A DNA stretch of 64,000 nt from Glycomyces arizonensis DSM 44726 (GCF_000482705.1 NZ_AXWO01000016.1:62001-126000); one strand, 5' to 3'. Counted from the first letter of the stretch, positions 1-9,792 are shown. Program-made: numbers and translations. The notes: a model not told the origin generated them from the sequence alone.

Positions 1-2
1 CG

Positions 3-74
3 GCGGTCATGGCCGTGCTCCAGGCGCTGCACCAGGCGGCCAGAAAGCTCATGTCCGCCGCCGACCGGTTCTGA
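3..74 (+). CDS. C-terminal end of a gene cut by the window edge
   Basis: Only the last 23 codons are inside the window. The frame reads through Ala-, Leu- and Gln-rich sequence ending in MSAADRF and stops with TGA at 72-74, directly against the stop of the converging minus-strand gene. The helical composition and GC-rich third positions look coding, but there is too little to identify a family. Confidence 0.5.
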   Translation, partial: AVMAVLQALHQAARKLMSAADRF

Positions 75-1337
75 TCAGCGCAGATGCGAAGGCGGGTACG
101 GCGAATCCTCCTCGTCCCACGCCTCCTCTGAAGTCCGCGGCTCCGGCAGCGGCCGCTTCGACGCCTTCGGCGCCTTCGGCTTCGGCGGCTCGCGCCTGGC
201 CACGGCCGCGGCCAGCCACGTCGTGATCGGCACGGCCGCGATGAGCCCCAGCGTGCCGACCACCGAGCGGGCGATCTCGGTGGCGATCGTCTGGCTGGTC
301 AGCACCTGGCCCAGTGGGCGGTCGGCCGCGGCGATGAGCACCAGGAGCGGCAGCGACGCGCCCGCGTACGCCAGCACGAGCGTGTTGATCACCGACGTCA
401 GGTGGTCGCGCCCGACCCGCATGCCCGAGCGGAACAGGCGCGAGCGTCCCCACTTCGGGTTCGCCTTGGCCACCTCGTCCACCGTGGCCGCCTGCGAGAC
501 GGTGACGTCGTCGATGACGCCGAGCGCGCCGATGAGGATGCCCGCCAACAGCAGCCCCGACATGTCGATCGGGTACTGCATCGCCAGCGACGCGGTCTCC
601 TCGTCGAGCACGCCGTTGAGGTGCGCCAGGTGGACCGCGCCTCCGGCGAGCGCGCCGGTGAGCACGAGCGAGGCGAGCGTCCCGAGCACCGCCACCGTGC
701 TGGTCCGGTTCCACCCGTGCGAGACGTACAGCGAGACCAGCATGATCGCCGCCGCTCCGATGACGGCCACCGGCATCGGCGAGCGGCCGTCCAGGATCGC
801 CGGGACGATGAACAGCAGCACCACCGCGAACGTCATGCCGAGGCTCACCAGCGACCGCAGGCCCTTCCAGCGTCCGAATGCGACCACCGCGAACGCGAAG
901 GCGATCACCAGTGCCCACAGCGCGCTGGAGCGCTCGTGGTCGATGATGTGGTACCGCTGCTCGCTCACCGAGTCCGGCGTGTAGATCAGGACGACGTCCT
1001 GTCCGGCCTCGACCTCGACGGCGCCCGGTCCGGCGGGGATGTCGACCAGCGCCTCGGTGCCCGCGTCGGGCCCCGATCGGAGGCGCACCAGGACGTCGCC
1101 GCAGCGGTCGGCCTGGAGCTGCTCGGACAGCGGGGCCTGCGCCGGGTCGCATTCGGTCTCGTGGACGGAGATGACGTGCCCCTCGACCTCGGTGCCGAAG
1201 CCCTGGTCCTCGGCCTCCCCGGCGCCGGAGGGCCACAGCAGGACGAGGCCGAGGACGGTGGCGAGCGCGGCCGGGACCAGGACCCACAGGGCCGCTCTGG
1301 GCACGGCGTCAGTCGGTGCGAGATGCTCTCGAGTCAC
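75..1337 (-). CDS. YibE/F family membrane protein
   Basis: The product is 420 residues: one N-terminal membrane segment, an extracytoplasmic beta-type stretch with two Cys (the HVISVHETECD region), then about seven further hydrophobic segments. This is the YibE/F family layout; the family has no established biochemical function and is usually described as multi-pass membrane proteins of unknown transport or envelope role. The segment with VIDDVTVSQAATVDE is a conserved stretch of the family. I place the start at GTG 1337 rather than ATG 1349, because TATGCT on the minus strand lies 7 nt before that GTG and no Shine-Dalgarno is present, the leaderless pattern seen elsewhere here. The gene converges on the partial gene at the left edge. 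Confidence 0.85.
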   Translation of the reverse strand: MTREHLAPTDAVPRAALWVLVPAALATVLGLVLLWPSGAGEAEDQGFGTEVEGHVISVHETECDPAQAPLSEQLQADRCGDVLVRLRSGPDAGTEALVDIPAGPGAVEVEAGQDVVLIYTPDSVSEQRYHIIDHERSSALWALVIAFAFAVVAFGRWKGLRSLVSLGMTFAVVLLFIVPAILDGRSPMPVAVIGAAAIMLVSLYVSHGWNRTSTVAVLGTLASLVLTGALAGGAVHLAHLNGVLDEETASLAMQYPIDMSGLLLAGILIGALGVIDDVTVSQAATVDEVAKANPKWGRSRLFRSGMRVGRDHLTSVINTLVLAYAGASLPLLVLIAAADRPLGQVLTSQTIATEIARSVVGTLGLIAAVPITTWLAAAVARREPPKPKAPKASKRPLPEPRTSEEAWDEEDSPYPPSHLR

Positions 1338-1388
1338 CCGTGAGAGCATACGGGCCGCCCGGGGGGTTTCCCGGGCACCGACCCGCCG

Positions 1389-1422
1389 CCGCAGGTGGCA
1401 TCGGCACCCATGCCACCTGCGG
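1389..1422 (-). terminator. 13-bp hairpin after the mycothiol-dependent enzyme gene
   Basis: Perfect inverted repeat (arms 1389-1401 and 1410-1422, 8-nt loop) lying 25 nt past the stop of the 1447-2229 gene and before the YibE/F gene. There is no T-run, which is common for actinobacterial terminators. Function is inferred from position. Confidence 0.55.
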
Positions 1423-1446
1423 TCACGTGCTGTAGCGCTCTAGTCG

Positions 1447-2229
1447 CTAAGCGTCGACGTGGTTCATCCAGCGCACCGCCGAGTAGTTTCGCCACAGTTG
1501 CAGCAGTGCCGGGTCGCCGCTCACCGTGAGGTCGTCGAAGGGAAGCCGGTTCCACAGCGCCAGGTACAGCAGCTCGACCGGGCCCTCGATGGTGCAATGA
1601 GGCGATTCGACCTCGTTGAACGTCACCAGGGGACCCATGTCGGTCGGATGGATGTACCAGTCGCCGTGTCCGGGGGGCAGATCGGTCGCGTGGACGTGGA
1701 GCACCGACGGGTGCAGGGCCCGCACCCGGCTCGACGCCCGCCCGTGGAAGCCCAGCAGCAGCTCGTCGATGCCGTCGGCCGCGAAGTCCCGGTTGACCGG
1801 GGAGATCTCGTCTCCCCTGGCCTGCTCGGCGTCCACGCGGTGGATGGTCGTCTCGTGGGCTTGGCGCCGCACCCAGAACCGCCGCGAGGACTCCGATGGG
1901 AACACCTGCCAGCACTGGAGGTCGTCAGGGGCGGCCTCCAGCGTCCGGGCGAGTTCGCCGACCCCCAGACGGACCCAGTCGACCAGCAGCTCGTCGTGCG
2001 GCAAGGGCCCCACGACATGCTGGAACTCGCGTCGACGGGGGTCGTAGGGCAGGGCTCCTGCGACAATGGCCGTCGCCCATCGGTGGACCGTTCCTATATG
2101 GGTCAACAGGTCCTTGACGCTCCAACCGGGGCAAGTCGGCACAGCGGCGTTGAGCGCGAGTTCTCCTCCCGCGATGGCGATCCGCTCCCCCTCGGTACGC
2201 AGCATGTTGATTTGATCGCCGATATTCAT
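1447..2229 (-). CDS. Maleylpyruvate isomerase family, mycothiol-dependent enzyme
   Basis: The 260-residue product has the DinB-like four-helix N-terminal domain of the mycothiol-dependent maleylpyruvate isomerase family, recognisable from the opening (GERIAIAGGELALNA, then the PTCPGWSVKDLLTHIGTVHRW block containing metal-ligand His residues) and the central RRQAHETTIHRVDA block, which carries the other conserved His. The C-terminal half (from about residue 150) is the SCP-2-like domain usual in the family. Members use mycothiol, the actinobacterial low-molecular-weight thiol; the substrate cannot be told. I chose ATG 2229 over an upstream in-frame start because the family N-terminus begins there; AAGACT 7 nt upstream could be a -10 for a leaderless message. 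It stands alone. Confidence 0.85.
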   Translation of the reverse strand: MNIGDQINMLRTEGERIAIAGGELALNAAVPTCPGWSVKDLLTHIGTVHRWATAIVAGALPYDPRRREFQHVVGPLPHDELLVDWVRLGVGELARTLEAAPDDLQCWQVFPSESSRRFWVRRQAHETTIHRVDAEQARGDEISPVNRDFAADGIDELLLGFHGRASSRVRALHPSVLHVHATDLPPGHGDWYIHPTDMGPLVTFNEVESPHCTIEGPVELLYLALWNRLPFDDLTVSGDPALLQLWRNYSAVRWMNHVDA

Positions 2230-2389
2230 CCACAGCAGTCTTTCACCTGTGTCGTGAATTACGCAAGTTAGGACCGTGAACCGATACGGAAGTGTTAAAT
2301 CGGTCGACCCCCGGTGGGCGGGATCTAGGTGCCGAAGGCGACCTAAGGCGCAAAACCGGTAGGGCCCGAATCCGATAGGCTCGCTGCTC

Positions 2390-2974
2390 ATGGCCAAGCT
2401 GCAACACCGGCTCATCGTCGTCACCGACGTCACCGGGTGTCCCAGACCGCTTGCGGCGCAAATCGGGCGCGCCCTGCGCGGCGGGCCGTTCGCACTGCTC
2501 CTGCGGGACAAGCACCTCGCGTGGGAGGACCGGCGGCGCCTGGCCGAGCGCCTGGAGCCCGTCCTGGCCGCCTCCGGGGCCGAACTGGTCGTCGCCGACC
2601 CGCCCGAGGCGGTGCGCGCCGCGCACCTGTCGGCCGCCTTCCCCGTTCCCGTGCCGCGCCCGGCCTGCCTCGGCAGGTCGGTCCACGCCGGGGAGACGGT
2701 GCACGACGATCTGGACTACATCACGTACTCGCCGATCTGGGCCTCCGGCTCCAAGCCCGGCTACGGCCCGCCCATCGGCCTCGAAGGCCTGGCCGAACGG
2801 GTCGCCACCAGCCCGGTGCCGGTGTACGCGCTCGGCGGCGTGACCGGCCCCGACCGCGCCCTCGCCGCCCGGGAGGCGGGCGCGGCGGGGGTCGCGGTCA
2901 TGGGCGCGGTCATGCGCGCAAGGGAGCCCGAGCGCGTCGTGGCGGCCCTGCGGGCCGCCCTCGAACCGGTCTAG
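2390..2974 (+). CDS. thiE: Thiamine phosphate synthase / TenI-like protein
   Basis: This is a 194-residue TIM-barrel protein of the ThiE/TenI family. ThiE joins the pyrimidine and thiazole phosphates to make thiamine phosphate. Supporting features are the N-terminal RLIVVTDVTG strand, the LLLRDKHL block that corresponds to the pyrimidine-binding loop, the YITYSPIWASGSKPGYGP loop and the C-terminal phosphate-binding region (VYALGGVTGPDRA, then GAAGVAVMGAVM). No other thiamine gene is adjacent, so a TenI-type role cannot be excluded. TAGGCT at 2376-2381 lies 8 nt before the ATG and no Shine-Dalgarno is visible, suggesting a leaderless transcript. The gene converges on the GH1 gene. Confidence 0.75.
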   Translation: MAKLQHRLIVVTDVTGCPRPLAAQIGRALRGGPFALLLRDKHLAWEDRRRLAERLEPVLAASGAELVVADPPEAVRAAHLSAAFPVPVPRPACLGRSVHAGETVHDDLDYITYSPIWASGSKPGYGPPIGLEGLAERVATSPVPVYALGGVTGPDRALAAREAGAAGVAVMGAVMRAREPERVVAALRAALEPV

Positions 2975-2989
2975 ACGCCCGGTTCGAGG
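2959..2989. terminator. Bidirectional hairpin between thiE and the GH1 gene
   Basis: An 11-bp perfect inverted repeat (arms 2959-2969 and 2979-2989, 9-nt loop) contains the thiE stop codon and ends 9 nt before the stop of the converging beta-glucosidase gene. It could terminate both transcripts. There is no T-run. Confidence 0.5.
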
Positions 2990-2998
2990 AGGCTCGGG

Positions 2999-4348
<1,350 letters not shown>

Positions 4349-4419
4349 GGAGCGCACCTTTCGGGTCCGGGGGGCGGCTGTCGCGCCAGTTCTTCAAGTT
4401 TCCAGCGTTGCCGATGATA

Positions 4420-4433
4420 CGGTGATGTCACCG
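4420..4433. promoter_or_regulatory. Candidate operator palindrome
   Basis: CGGTGA and TCACCG separated by 2 nt form a perfect palindrome between the divergent beta-glucosidase and sugar importer genes, where a sugar-responsive repressor would be expected. No regulator gene is adjacent, and it does not match the CebR consensus, so the binding protein is unknown. Confidence 0.35.
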
Positions 4434-4500
4434 CTCCCATGCACCGGGATCGGACAGGTCTCGATAGTGTCGCTTTGCGTAACGATTCGGTAATTTAGCC

Positions 4501-4529
4501 TTGACACGTCATGTAATCCAGCGCACCAT
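4501..4529 (+). promoter_or_regulatory. Candidate promoter of the sugar ABC operon
   Basis: A perfect TTGACA (4501-4506) is followed after 17 nt by the weak -10 CACCAT (4524-4529). This would give a 5' UTR of about 165 nt before the ATG at 4703. Confidence 0.4.
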
Positions 4530-4702
4530 TTCACCGTCGTTCCAGGCGGCGGGTGAGGCAGTTCCACACGGGGCGGGCGGTGCGCGAGCAGGACCGAATC
4601 GACGGTTCACGAGCTTTCGCCGAGCTGTGCGACTCCGACCGGAACATGGGAGGCAGTCGGACTCGCCGGGCGACCAGCATCTGCATAGAGAGGGAAACCC
4701 CG

Positions 4703-6037
4703 ATGAGCAAGACCCGACGACTGATGGGCCTCACGGCTGCCGCCAGCGTGTTCGCGCTCGCCGCGGCCGCGTGCGGCGCCCCCGAGGACGATGGGGAGGG
4801 CCGGGGCGAAGTGCCCGACGACGCCCAGGACTGCGCCAACTACGAGGACTACGGCTCCTTCGACGGCGAGACCGTCTCCATCATCGGCTCCATCCGCGAC
4901 ACCGAGGCCGATGAGATGATGGAGGGCTGGAGCTACTTCGAGAAGTGCACCGGCATCACCATCGACTACGAGGGCACCGGCGAGTTCGAAGCGGACATGA
5001 CCGTCCGCGTCGACGGCGGCAACGCCCCCGACATCGCCCTGTTCCCGCAGCCGGGCCTCATGCAGAACTTCGTCGACGACCTCGTCCCGGCCTCCGAAGA
5101 GGTCACCGCGCTCGCCACCGAGGGCTGGAGCGAGGACTGGCTCGACTACGGCACCATCGACGGCACCTTCTACGCGCCGCCGAACTCCGCCAACGCCAAG
5201 TCCTTCATCTGGTACTCCCCGTCGTTCTTCCAAGAGGGCGGCTACGAGATCCCGACCACCTGGGACGACCTGATCACCCTGTCGGACAAGATCGCCGCCG
5301 ACGGCGTCAAGCCCTGGTGCGTCGGATTCGAATCCGGCGCCTCCACCGGCTGGCCGGGCACCGACTGGATCGAGGACATCGTCCTGCGCGAGGGCACCGA
5401 CCTGTACGACCAGTGGGTCAACCACGAGATCCCGTTCAACGACCCGAAGATCGTCGCCGCCATCGAGAAGGCCGGCAGCATCGTCACCAACGAGGACTAC
5501 GTCTTCAACGGCACCGACACCATCTCCTCGACCGCGTTCCAGGAGGCCGGCTACCCGATCCTCGACGGCGACTGCGCGATGTACCGCATGGCCTCCTTCT
5601 ACGGCGCCATGTGGCCTGAGGGCACCGAGGTCGCCGAGGACGGCGACGTGTTCGCCTTCCGCTTCCCCGAGAAGAACGAGGGCGACAACACCATGCTGGT
5701 CGGCGGCGAGTTCGTCGCCGCGTTCCACGACAGCGAGGCCATCGAGGCCACCCGCCAGTTCCTGGCCTCCGAGCTCTACCACAACGCCCGTCTCCAGACC
5801 GGCCCGTGGAGCACCGCCCGCCAGGGCGTGGACCCGGCCAACGCCACCACGCCGATCAACGAGCTCGCCACCCAGATCCTGACCGACCCGGACGTGACCG
5901 TCCGCTTCGACGGTTCGGACCTCATGCCCGGCGAGGTCGGCGCCGCCTCCTTCTGGAACGGCGTGATCGAGTGGGTCGACGGCGCCAAGGACGCCCAGCA
6001 GATGGCCGACGACATCGAGGCCTCCTGGCCCCAGTAG
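4703..6037 (+). CDS. Sugar ABC transporter substrate-binding lipoprotein (AglE-like)
   Basis: The 444-residue extracytoplasmic binding protein begins with a lipoprotein signal peptide (SKTRR, hydrophobic stretch, ALAAAAC with Cys24 as the lipidation site). The body belongs to the family 1 solute-binding proteins; GGNAPDIALFPQPGLMQNF and the NAKSFIWYSPSFF and TTWDDLITLSDKI blocks resemble the alpha-glucoside-type (AglE) branch. It delivers an oligosaccharide to the two permeases that follow. The start was set at ATG 4703, after AGAGGGAAA, because it directly precedes the signal peptide. The mature protein is strongly acidic. Which sugar it binds is not visible; the divergent GH1 gene suggests a beta-glucoside. 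Confidence 0.9.
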   Translation: MSKTRRLMGLTAAASVFALAAAACGAPEDDGEGRGEVPDDAQDCANYEDYGSFDGETVSIIGSIRDTEADEMMEGWSYFEKCTGITIDYEGTGEFEADMTVRVDGGNAPDIALFPQPGLMQNFVDDLVPASEEVTALATEGWSEDWLDYGTIDGTFYAPPNSANAKSFIWYSPSFFQEGGYEIPTTWDDLITLSDKIAADGVKPWCVGFESGASTGWPGTDWIEDIVLREGTDLYDQWVNHEIPFNDPKIVAAIEKAGSIVTNEDYVFNGTDTISSTAFQEAGYPILDGDCAMYRMASFYGAMWPEGTEVAEDGDVFAFRFPEKNEGDNTMLVGGEFVAAFHDSEAIEATRQFLASELYHNARLQTGPWSTARQGVDPANATTPINELATQILTDPDVTVRFDGSDLMPGEVGAASFWNGVIEWVDGAKDAQQMADDIEASWPQ

Positions 6038-6053
6038 CCCGATCGAGACCATG

Positions 6054-6095
6054 ACGGTGCCGAGCGCGGCCGCCCGCGGCCGCGCTCGGCACCGT
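6054..6095 (+). terminator. 20-bp perfect hairpin inside the sugar ABC operon
   Basis: Arms 6054-6073 and 6076-6095 are perfectly complementary. The hairpin lies 16 nt after the binding-protein stop and 23 nt before the first permease. No T-run follows. A partial terminator or 3'-end stabiliser here would give more binding protein than permease, as is known for maltose-type operons. Confidence 0.7.
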
Positions 6096-6118
6096 ATCGA
6101 CACACCTGGAGACAGAAA

Positions 6119-7093
6119 GTGACCATCTCCGATCTCACCGACCGGTTCGGGCTGCTGGCGGTCGGCCTCGCGGCCTTCGTGGTCGTCATGCTCGCCCTCT
6201 ACGGACTGGCCGAACTCGCCTCGCGCAGGAACCGCAGCCGCCTCGTCGCCACCGTCTTCCTCTTCCCGGCCGTGCTGTTCCTCGGCGTCGGCCTCGTCTA
6301 CCCCGCGGTGCGCACCGTGGTCATGTCGTTCTTCAGCGACGACGGCTCGGCGTTCGTCGGCTTCGAGAACTACGGCTGGGTCTTCTCGAACGACGACGCC
6401 CTGCAGACCCTCGTCAACACCGCCCTGTGGATCGTCATCGTCCCCCTCCTCTCGACCGCCCTCGGGCTGGTCTACGCCGTCCTCGTCGACGGCAGGAAGG
6501 GCGAGCGCGTCTACAAGGCGCTCGTCTTCCTCCCCATGGGCATCTCCTTCGTCGGCGCCTCCATCATCTGGAAGTTCATCTACGAGTACGACGCCTCCGG
6601 CGCCCAGATCGGCCTGCTCAACCAGGTCCTGGTCTGGGTCGGCATCGACCCGGTCAACTGGCTCCTGAACTTCCCGTTCAACAACTTCCTGCTGATGGTC
6701 GTCCTCATCTGGATCGAGGTCGGCTTCGCCACCGTCGTCCTCTCGGCCGCCCTCAAGGGCGTGCCCACCGAGATCATCGAGGCCGCCCGCATCGACGGGG
6801 CCAGCCCCAGCGAGATCTTCTGGAACGTCACCGTGCCCTCGATCCGCTCGGCCATCGTCGTCGTGGCCGTGACGGTCTTCATCGCCACCCTCAAGCTGTA
6901 CGACATCGTCAAGGCCATGACCGGCGGCCACCACGGCACGGACGTCCTCGCCCAGAACATGATGGACCAGGCGTTCCGGCTCGGCAACGACGGACGCGGC
7001 GCGACCATGGCGGTCCTGCTGTTCGTCCTCGTCATCCCAGTCGTCATCTACCAGGTGCGCAACATGCGCCGCCAGGAACTGGAGGCCCGATGA
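6119..7093 (+). CDS. Sugar ABC transporter permease 1 (MalF/AglF-like)
   Basis: A 324-residue inner-membrane permease. A first membrane segment (about residues 12-30) precedes the standard six-helix MalF-type core, and the ATPase-contacting EAA loop is present as EAARIDGASPSEIFWNVTVP (near residues 221-240). It starts at GTG 6119 with a purine stretch (GGAGACAG) just upstream, and its last codons overlap the next permease by 4 nt. It forms the membrane channel together with the following gene. No ATP-binding subunit is encoded nearby; in many actinobacteria several such importers share the ATPase MsiK, which is presumably encoded elsewhere. Confidence 0.9.
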   Translation: MTISDLTDRFGLLAVGLAAFVVVMLALYGLAELASRRNRSRLVATVFLFPAVLFLGVGLVYPAVRTVVMSFFSDDGSAFVGFENYGWVFSNDDALQTLVNTALWIVIVPLLSTALGLVYAVLVDGRKGERVYKALVFLPMGISFVGASIIWKFIYEYDASGAQIGLLNQVLVWVGIDPVNWLLNFPFNNFLLMVVLIWIEVGFATVVLSAALKGVPTEIIEAARIDGASPSEIFWNVTVPSIRSAIVVVAVTVFIATLKLYDIVKAMTGGHHGTDVLAQNMMDQAFRLGNDGRGATMAVLLFVLVIPVVIYQVRNMRRQELEAR

Positions 7094-8055
7094 GCGTCAA
7101 GACCGAACCTTGGGCGCCGAAGCGGCCCGCGACCGACTCGGGCCTCGGCGAGAGCAGCGGCGAGCGCCTCCGGCGGATCCTGACCAGCCGCCTCGCCAGC
7201 ATCGTGGCCATCGTCATCGCGGTGCTGTGGACGATCCCCACCGCGGGCCTGTTCATCACCTCGTTCCGGCCCGAGAACGACATCCGCGAGTCGGGCTGGT
7301 GGACCGTGTTCACCGACCCGAACTTCACGCTCGAGACGTACAACTACGTCCTCTACAGCGACTCGGCGGGCGGCGGCCTGGTCAAGAACCTCATCAACAC
7401 CGTCGTCATCACCATCCCCGGCGTGCTCGTCCCGGTGGCGTTCGCGGCGATGGCCGCCTACGCGCTGTCCTGGATCGACTTCAAGGGCCGCAACACGCTC
7501 TACATCGCGATGTTCGCGCTCCAGGTGGTGCCGCTCCAGATGGCGCTGATCCCGCTGCTGTCGTTCTTCAGCCGCGGGCTGGCGATCGGCGACTTCACGA
7601 TCATGCCCGCCTGGGAGCTCGACGGGGTCGACACCATCGTCCAGGTGTGGATCGCCCACTCGATCTTCGGCCTGCCGCTGGCGATCTTCCTGCTGCACAA
7701 CTTCATGCGGGAACTGCCCCGCGACGTCATGGAGGCGGCCCGGATCGACGGCGCCAGCCACTCGCAGACCTTCCGCAAGGTCGTCCTGCCGCTGATGACG
7801 CCCGCGCTGGCCTCGATCGGCATCTTCCAGTTCCTGTGGGTCTGGAACGACTTCCTCGTCGGCCGGACCTTCGCCCCGCAATCGGCGGCGAAGCCGCTGA
7901 CAGCGGTGCTCGGCGACATGGCCGGCACGTGGGGCTTCGGCTGGGTGCGCCTGCCGGCGGCGGCGTTCATCGCCATCATCGTCCCGCTGATCGTGTTCCT
8001 GCTGCTCCAGCGCTACTTCGTCCGCGGCCTGCTCGCGGGCAGCGTCAAGGGCTAG
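7090..8055 (+). CDS. Sugar ABC transporter permease 2 (MalG/AglG-like)
   Basis: A 321-residue inner-membrane permease of the MalG type: a hydrophilic N-terminus of about 40 residues, a first membrane helix, a long extracytoplasmic stretch (SFRPENDIRESGWWTVFTDP), and the core with the EAA motif (EAARIDGASHSQTFRKVVLP). It closes with the RYFVRGLLAGSVKG ending typical of this subfamily. The ATG overlaps the stop of permease 1 (ATGA), indicating translational coupling. A strong hairpin with a short T-run follows, so the operon probably ends here. Confidence 0.9.
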   Translation: MSVKTEPWAPKRPATDSGLGESSGERLRRILTSRLASIVAIVIAVLWTIPTAGLFITSFRPENDIRESGWWTVFTDPNFTLETYNYVLYSDSAGGGLVKNLINTVVITIPGVLVPVAFAAMAAYALSWIDFKGRNTLYIAMFALQVVPLQMALIPLLSFFSRGLAIGDFTIMPAWELDGVDTIVQVWIAHSIFGLPLAIFLLHNFMRELPRDVMEAARIDGASHSQTFRKVVLPLMTPALASIGIFQFLWVWNDFLVGRTFAPQSAAKPLTAVLGDMAGTWGFGWVRLPAAAFIAIIVPLIVFLLLQRYFVRGLLAGSVKG

Positions 8056-8455
8056 CGGACTTCGAACCACGCCGGCGGCGGCCCGACCGGGCCGCCGCCG
8101 GCGTTTTCGTCGTTCCCGCCCGAGCAGAGCGGAAGACGTTCGCCGCCGCCGCCCGAATGCGCACTCCGCCGCCTCGCGAATCGCCCCGAACGGGACGCCT
8201 CCGCCGTCCCGTCCGGACGTTCGGCGCCCCGGGCGACAGGCCGGACCGATCGGCCGTCTCCGCCGGTTGCGGTGCGGAAAGACCCGCTCTGGCGACGGCG
8301 CGGGACACCCGTGTGACGCGCGTGTAATTCGCTCAGCGGCCGATTGGCGCCTGGATCCGAACAGTTCCTGGAAAACTCGTCCGAATGGCCGATGGACATC
8401 CGAGAATCTATGGAAAGCCGGTATCGCCACACCCACCAGCGATCCAGGAGTAGCC
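8056..8455. other. Intergenic region without a gene
   Basis: Apart from the terminator at 8071-8107 I see nothing definable in these 400 bases. Open frames exist on both strands but their translations are Arg/Pro-rich and not protein-like. Confidence 0.6.
8071..8107 (+). terminator. Intrinsic terminator of the sugar ABC operon
   Basis: A 14-bp perfect GC-rich stem (8071-8084 with 8089-8102, loop GACC) followed by GTTTTCGTCGTT, 15 nt after the permease stop. Confidence 0.85.
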
Positions 8456-8692
8456 ATGAATCCCACCAATGGTGAGTTGCCAGAGGAATTCCGTCGGACC
8501 GCCACCGAGCCGGTGAGATCCGAGCCCGCGCCTGAGGAACCTGAGGCGCCCAGCAGCGAGGCGTCGCTCGAAGCCGAGACCCTCGGCAACGGCTGGCTGC
8601 TGCTGGGCATCTTCCTGCTCGTCACCATCGGCGTCCTGATGCTGCTCATCTTCGCTTCGGGCGGCAACGCCAACTCGTCGATGATGCTCTAG
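8456..8692 (+). CDS. Small single-pass membrane protein
   Basis: A 78-residue protein with an acidic, Pro/Glu-rich N-terminal half (to about residue 42), one strongly hydrophobic helix (GWLLLGIFLLVTIGVLMLLI, about residues 47-66) and a short polar tail. AGGAG lies 5 nt before the ATG, supporting this start over longer frames. I recognise no family. It stands between the importer terminator and ribF and could be a membrane-anchored accessory protein. Confidence 0.65.
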   Translation: MNPTNGELPEEFRRTATEPVRSEPAPEEPEAPSSEASLEAETLGNGWLLLGIFLLVTIGVLMLLIFASGGNANSSMML

Positions 8693-8757
8693 CGGCGGCG
8701 GCCACTGCGCCGGTCGTCCGCGGCCCGCGCCGGGCACGGCAGTGAGAAGATCGTGCC

Positions 8758-9696
8758 GTGGAAACCTGGCGTGGAATTGACGCGACGCCCGACCGCTGGC
8801 CCGCCTCGGTGGTCGCGATCGGCGTCTTCGACGGCGTGCACCGCGGTCACGCGGCCCTGATCCGGACCGCCGTCAAGGCCGCGGACGAACGCGGCGTCCG
8901 CAGCGTGGCCGTCACCTTCGACCCGCATCCGACGGCGGTGGTCGCGCCGCACGCGGTCCCCGCCCAGCTCACGAGCGTGGAACGGCGCGTCGCGCTGCTC
9001 GGCGCCCTCGGCGTCGACGGCGTGTGCGTCCTGCCGTTCACGGGGGACCTGTCCCGGCTCAGCCCGGAGTACTTCGTGCGCCACGTCGTGGTCGGCGGCC
9101 TGCACGCCGTCGGCGTCGTGGTCGGCGAGAACTTCCGCTTCGGCCACAAGGCCGCCGGAGACGTGAAGCTCTTGGCCGAACTCGGCCGGGAGTACGGCTT
9201 CGAGGTGCTCGCGCAGCCACTGACGGCCGACGCCGAAGCGTTCTCCTCGACGCGCGTGCGCGCCCGGATCGCCGAAGGCGACGTGGCCGCGGCCGCCGAG
9301 GTCCTCGGCCGCGACTTCGGCGTCGAAGGCACCGTCGTCCACGGCGCGGCGCGCGGCGCCGACCTCGGCTTCCCCACCGCCAACATCGCGACGGCACCGG
9401 GCTCGGCGATCCCCGCCGACGGCGTCTACACCGGGTGGCTCCACACCGGCTCGCATCGCCTGCCCGCATCGATCAGCGTCGGCACCAACCCCACCTTCGA
9501 CGGCGGCGAGCGCACCGTCGAGGCCCACCTCCTCGACTTTTCCGGCGACCTCTACGGCGAGGACGTCCGGCTCGACTTCGCCACGCGCCTGCGCGGCCAA
9601 GTCGCGTTCGACAACGTCGACGACCTGGTCGAACAGATCGAGACCGACGTCGCACAGACCCGTGCGGCCTTGGGCCTGGAGCAGCGGCGCTGGTAG
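8758..9696 (+). CDS. ribF: Bifunctional riboflavin kinase / FAD synthetase
   Basis: The 312-residue protein converts riboflavin to FMN and then FAD. The N-terminal nucleotidyltransferase domain carries IGVFDGVHRGHAAL (the HxGH-type site), FDPHP and ENFRFGHKAAGD; FSSTRVRARIAEGD ends that domain. The C-terminal kinase domain has GADLGFPTANI (PTAN motif), DGVYTGWL, SVGTNPTF and VEAHLLDFSGDLYGE. Length and domain order are normal. The start is GTG 8758. It leads the ribF-rpsO-pnp core segment, and its last codons overlap a candidate promoter for rpsO. Confidence 0.96.
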   Translation: METWRGIDATPDRWPASVVAIGVFDGVHRGHAALIRTAVKAADERGVRSVAVTFDPHPTAVVAPHAVPAQLTSVERRVALLGALGVDGVCVLPFTGDLSRLSPEYFVRHVVVGGLHAVGVVVGENFRFGHKAAGDVKLLAELGREYGFEVLAQPLTADAEAFSSTRVRARIAEGDVAAAAEVLGRDFGVEGTVVHGAARGADLGFPTANIATAPGSAIPADGVYTGWLHTGSHRLPASISVGTNPTFDGGERTVEAHLLDFSGDLYGEDVRLDFATRLRGQVAFDNVDDLVEQIETDVAQTRAALGLEQRRW

Positions 9697-9699
9697 AGT
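9670..9699 (+). promoter_or_regulatory. Candidate rpsO promoter
   Basis: TTGGGC (9670-9675) and TAGAGT (9694-9699) with an 18-nt spacer lie at the 3' end of ribF, about 95 nt before the rpsO start, giving a plausible separate promoter for rpsO-pnp. Confidence 0.45.
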
Positions 9700-9792
9700 G
9701 GCCCGGTCCGCGCGGCGCGCCGCCGGACCCGACCGGTCTGCACGACGCCGCGGACCCGGCCGGATCGAACCGACACTCAGAATTGAGGGATC

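Larger units (their letters stand above)
4349..4702. other. Divergent regulatory region, GH1 gene / sugar ABC operon
   Basis: These 354 bases have no convincing gene. An open frame runs in phase into the binding-protein gene from 4553, but its composition is not protein-like and the lipoprotein signal only starts at 4703. The region contains a palindrome at 4420-4433 and a consensus -35 at 4501, listed separately. Confidence 0.6.

Noticed and set aside
4400-4445. CebR operator between the GH1 gene and the importer
   Set aside because: Only the half CGCTCCCA is present; the full 14-bp palindrome is not.
4607-6934. A 775-codon minus-strand open frame opposite the sugar ABC genes
   Set aside because: Low-complexity Asp/Gly/Val/Glu translation; the plus-strand genes have complete family motifs.
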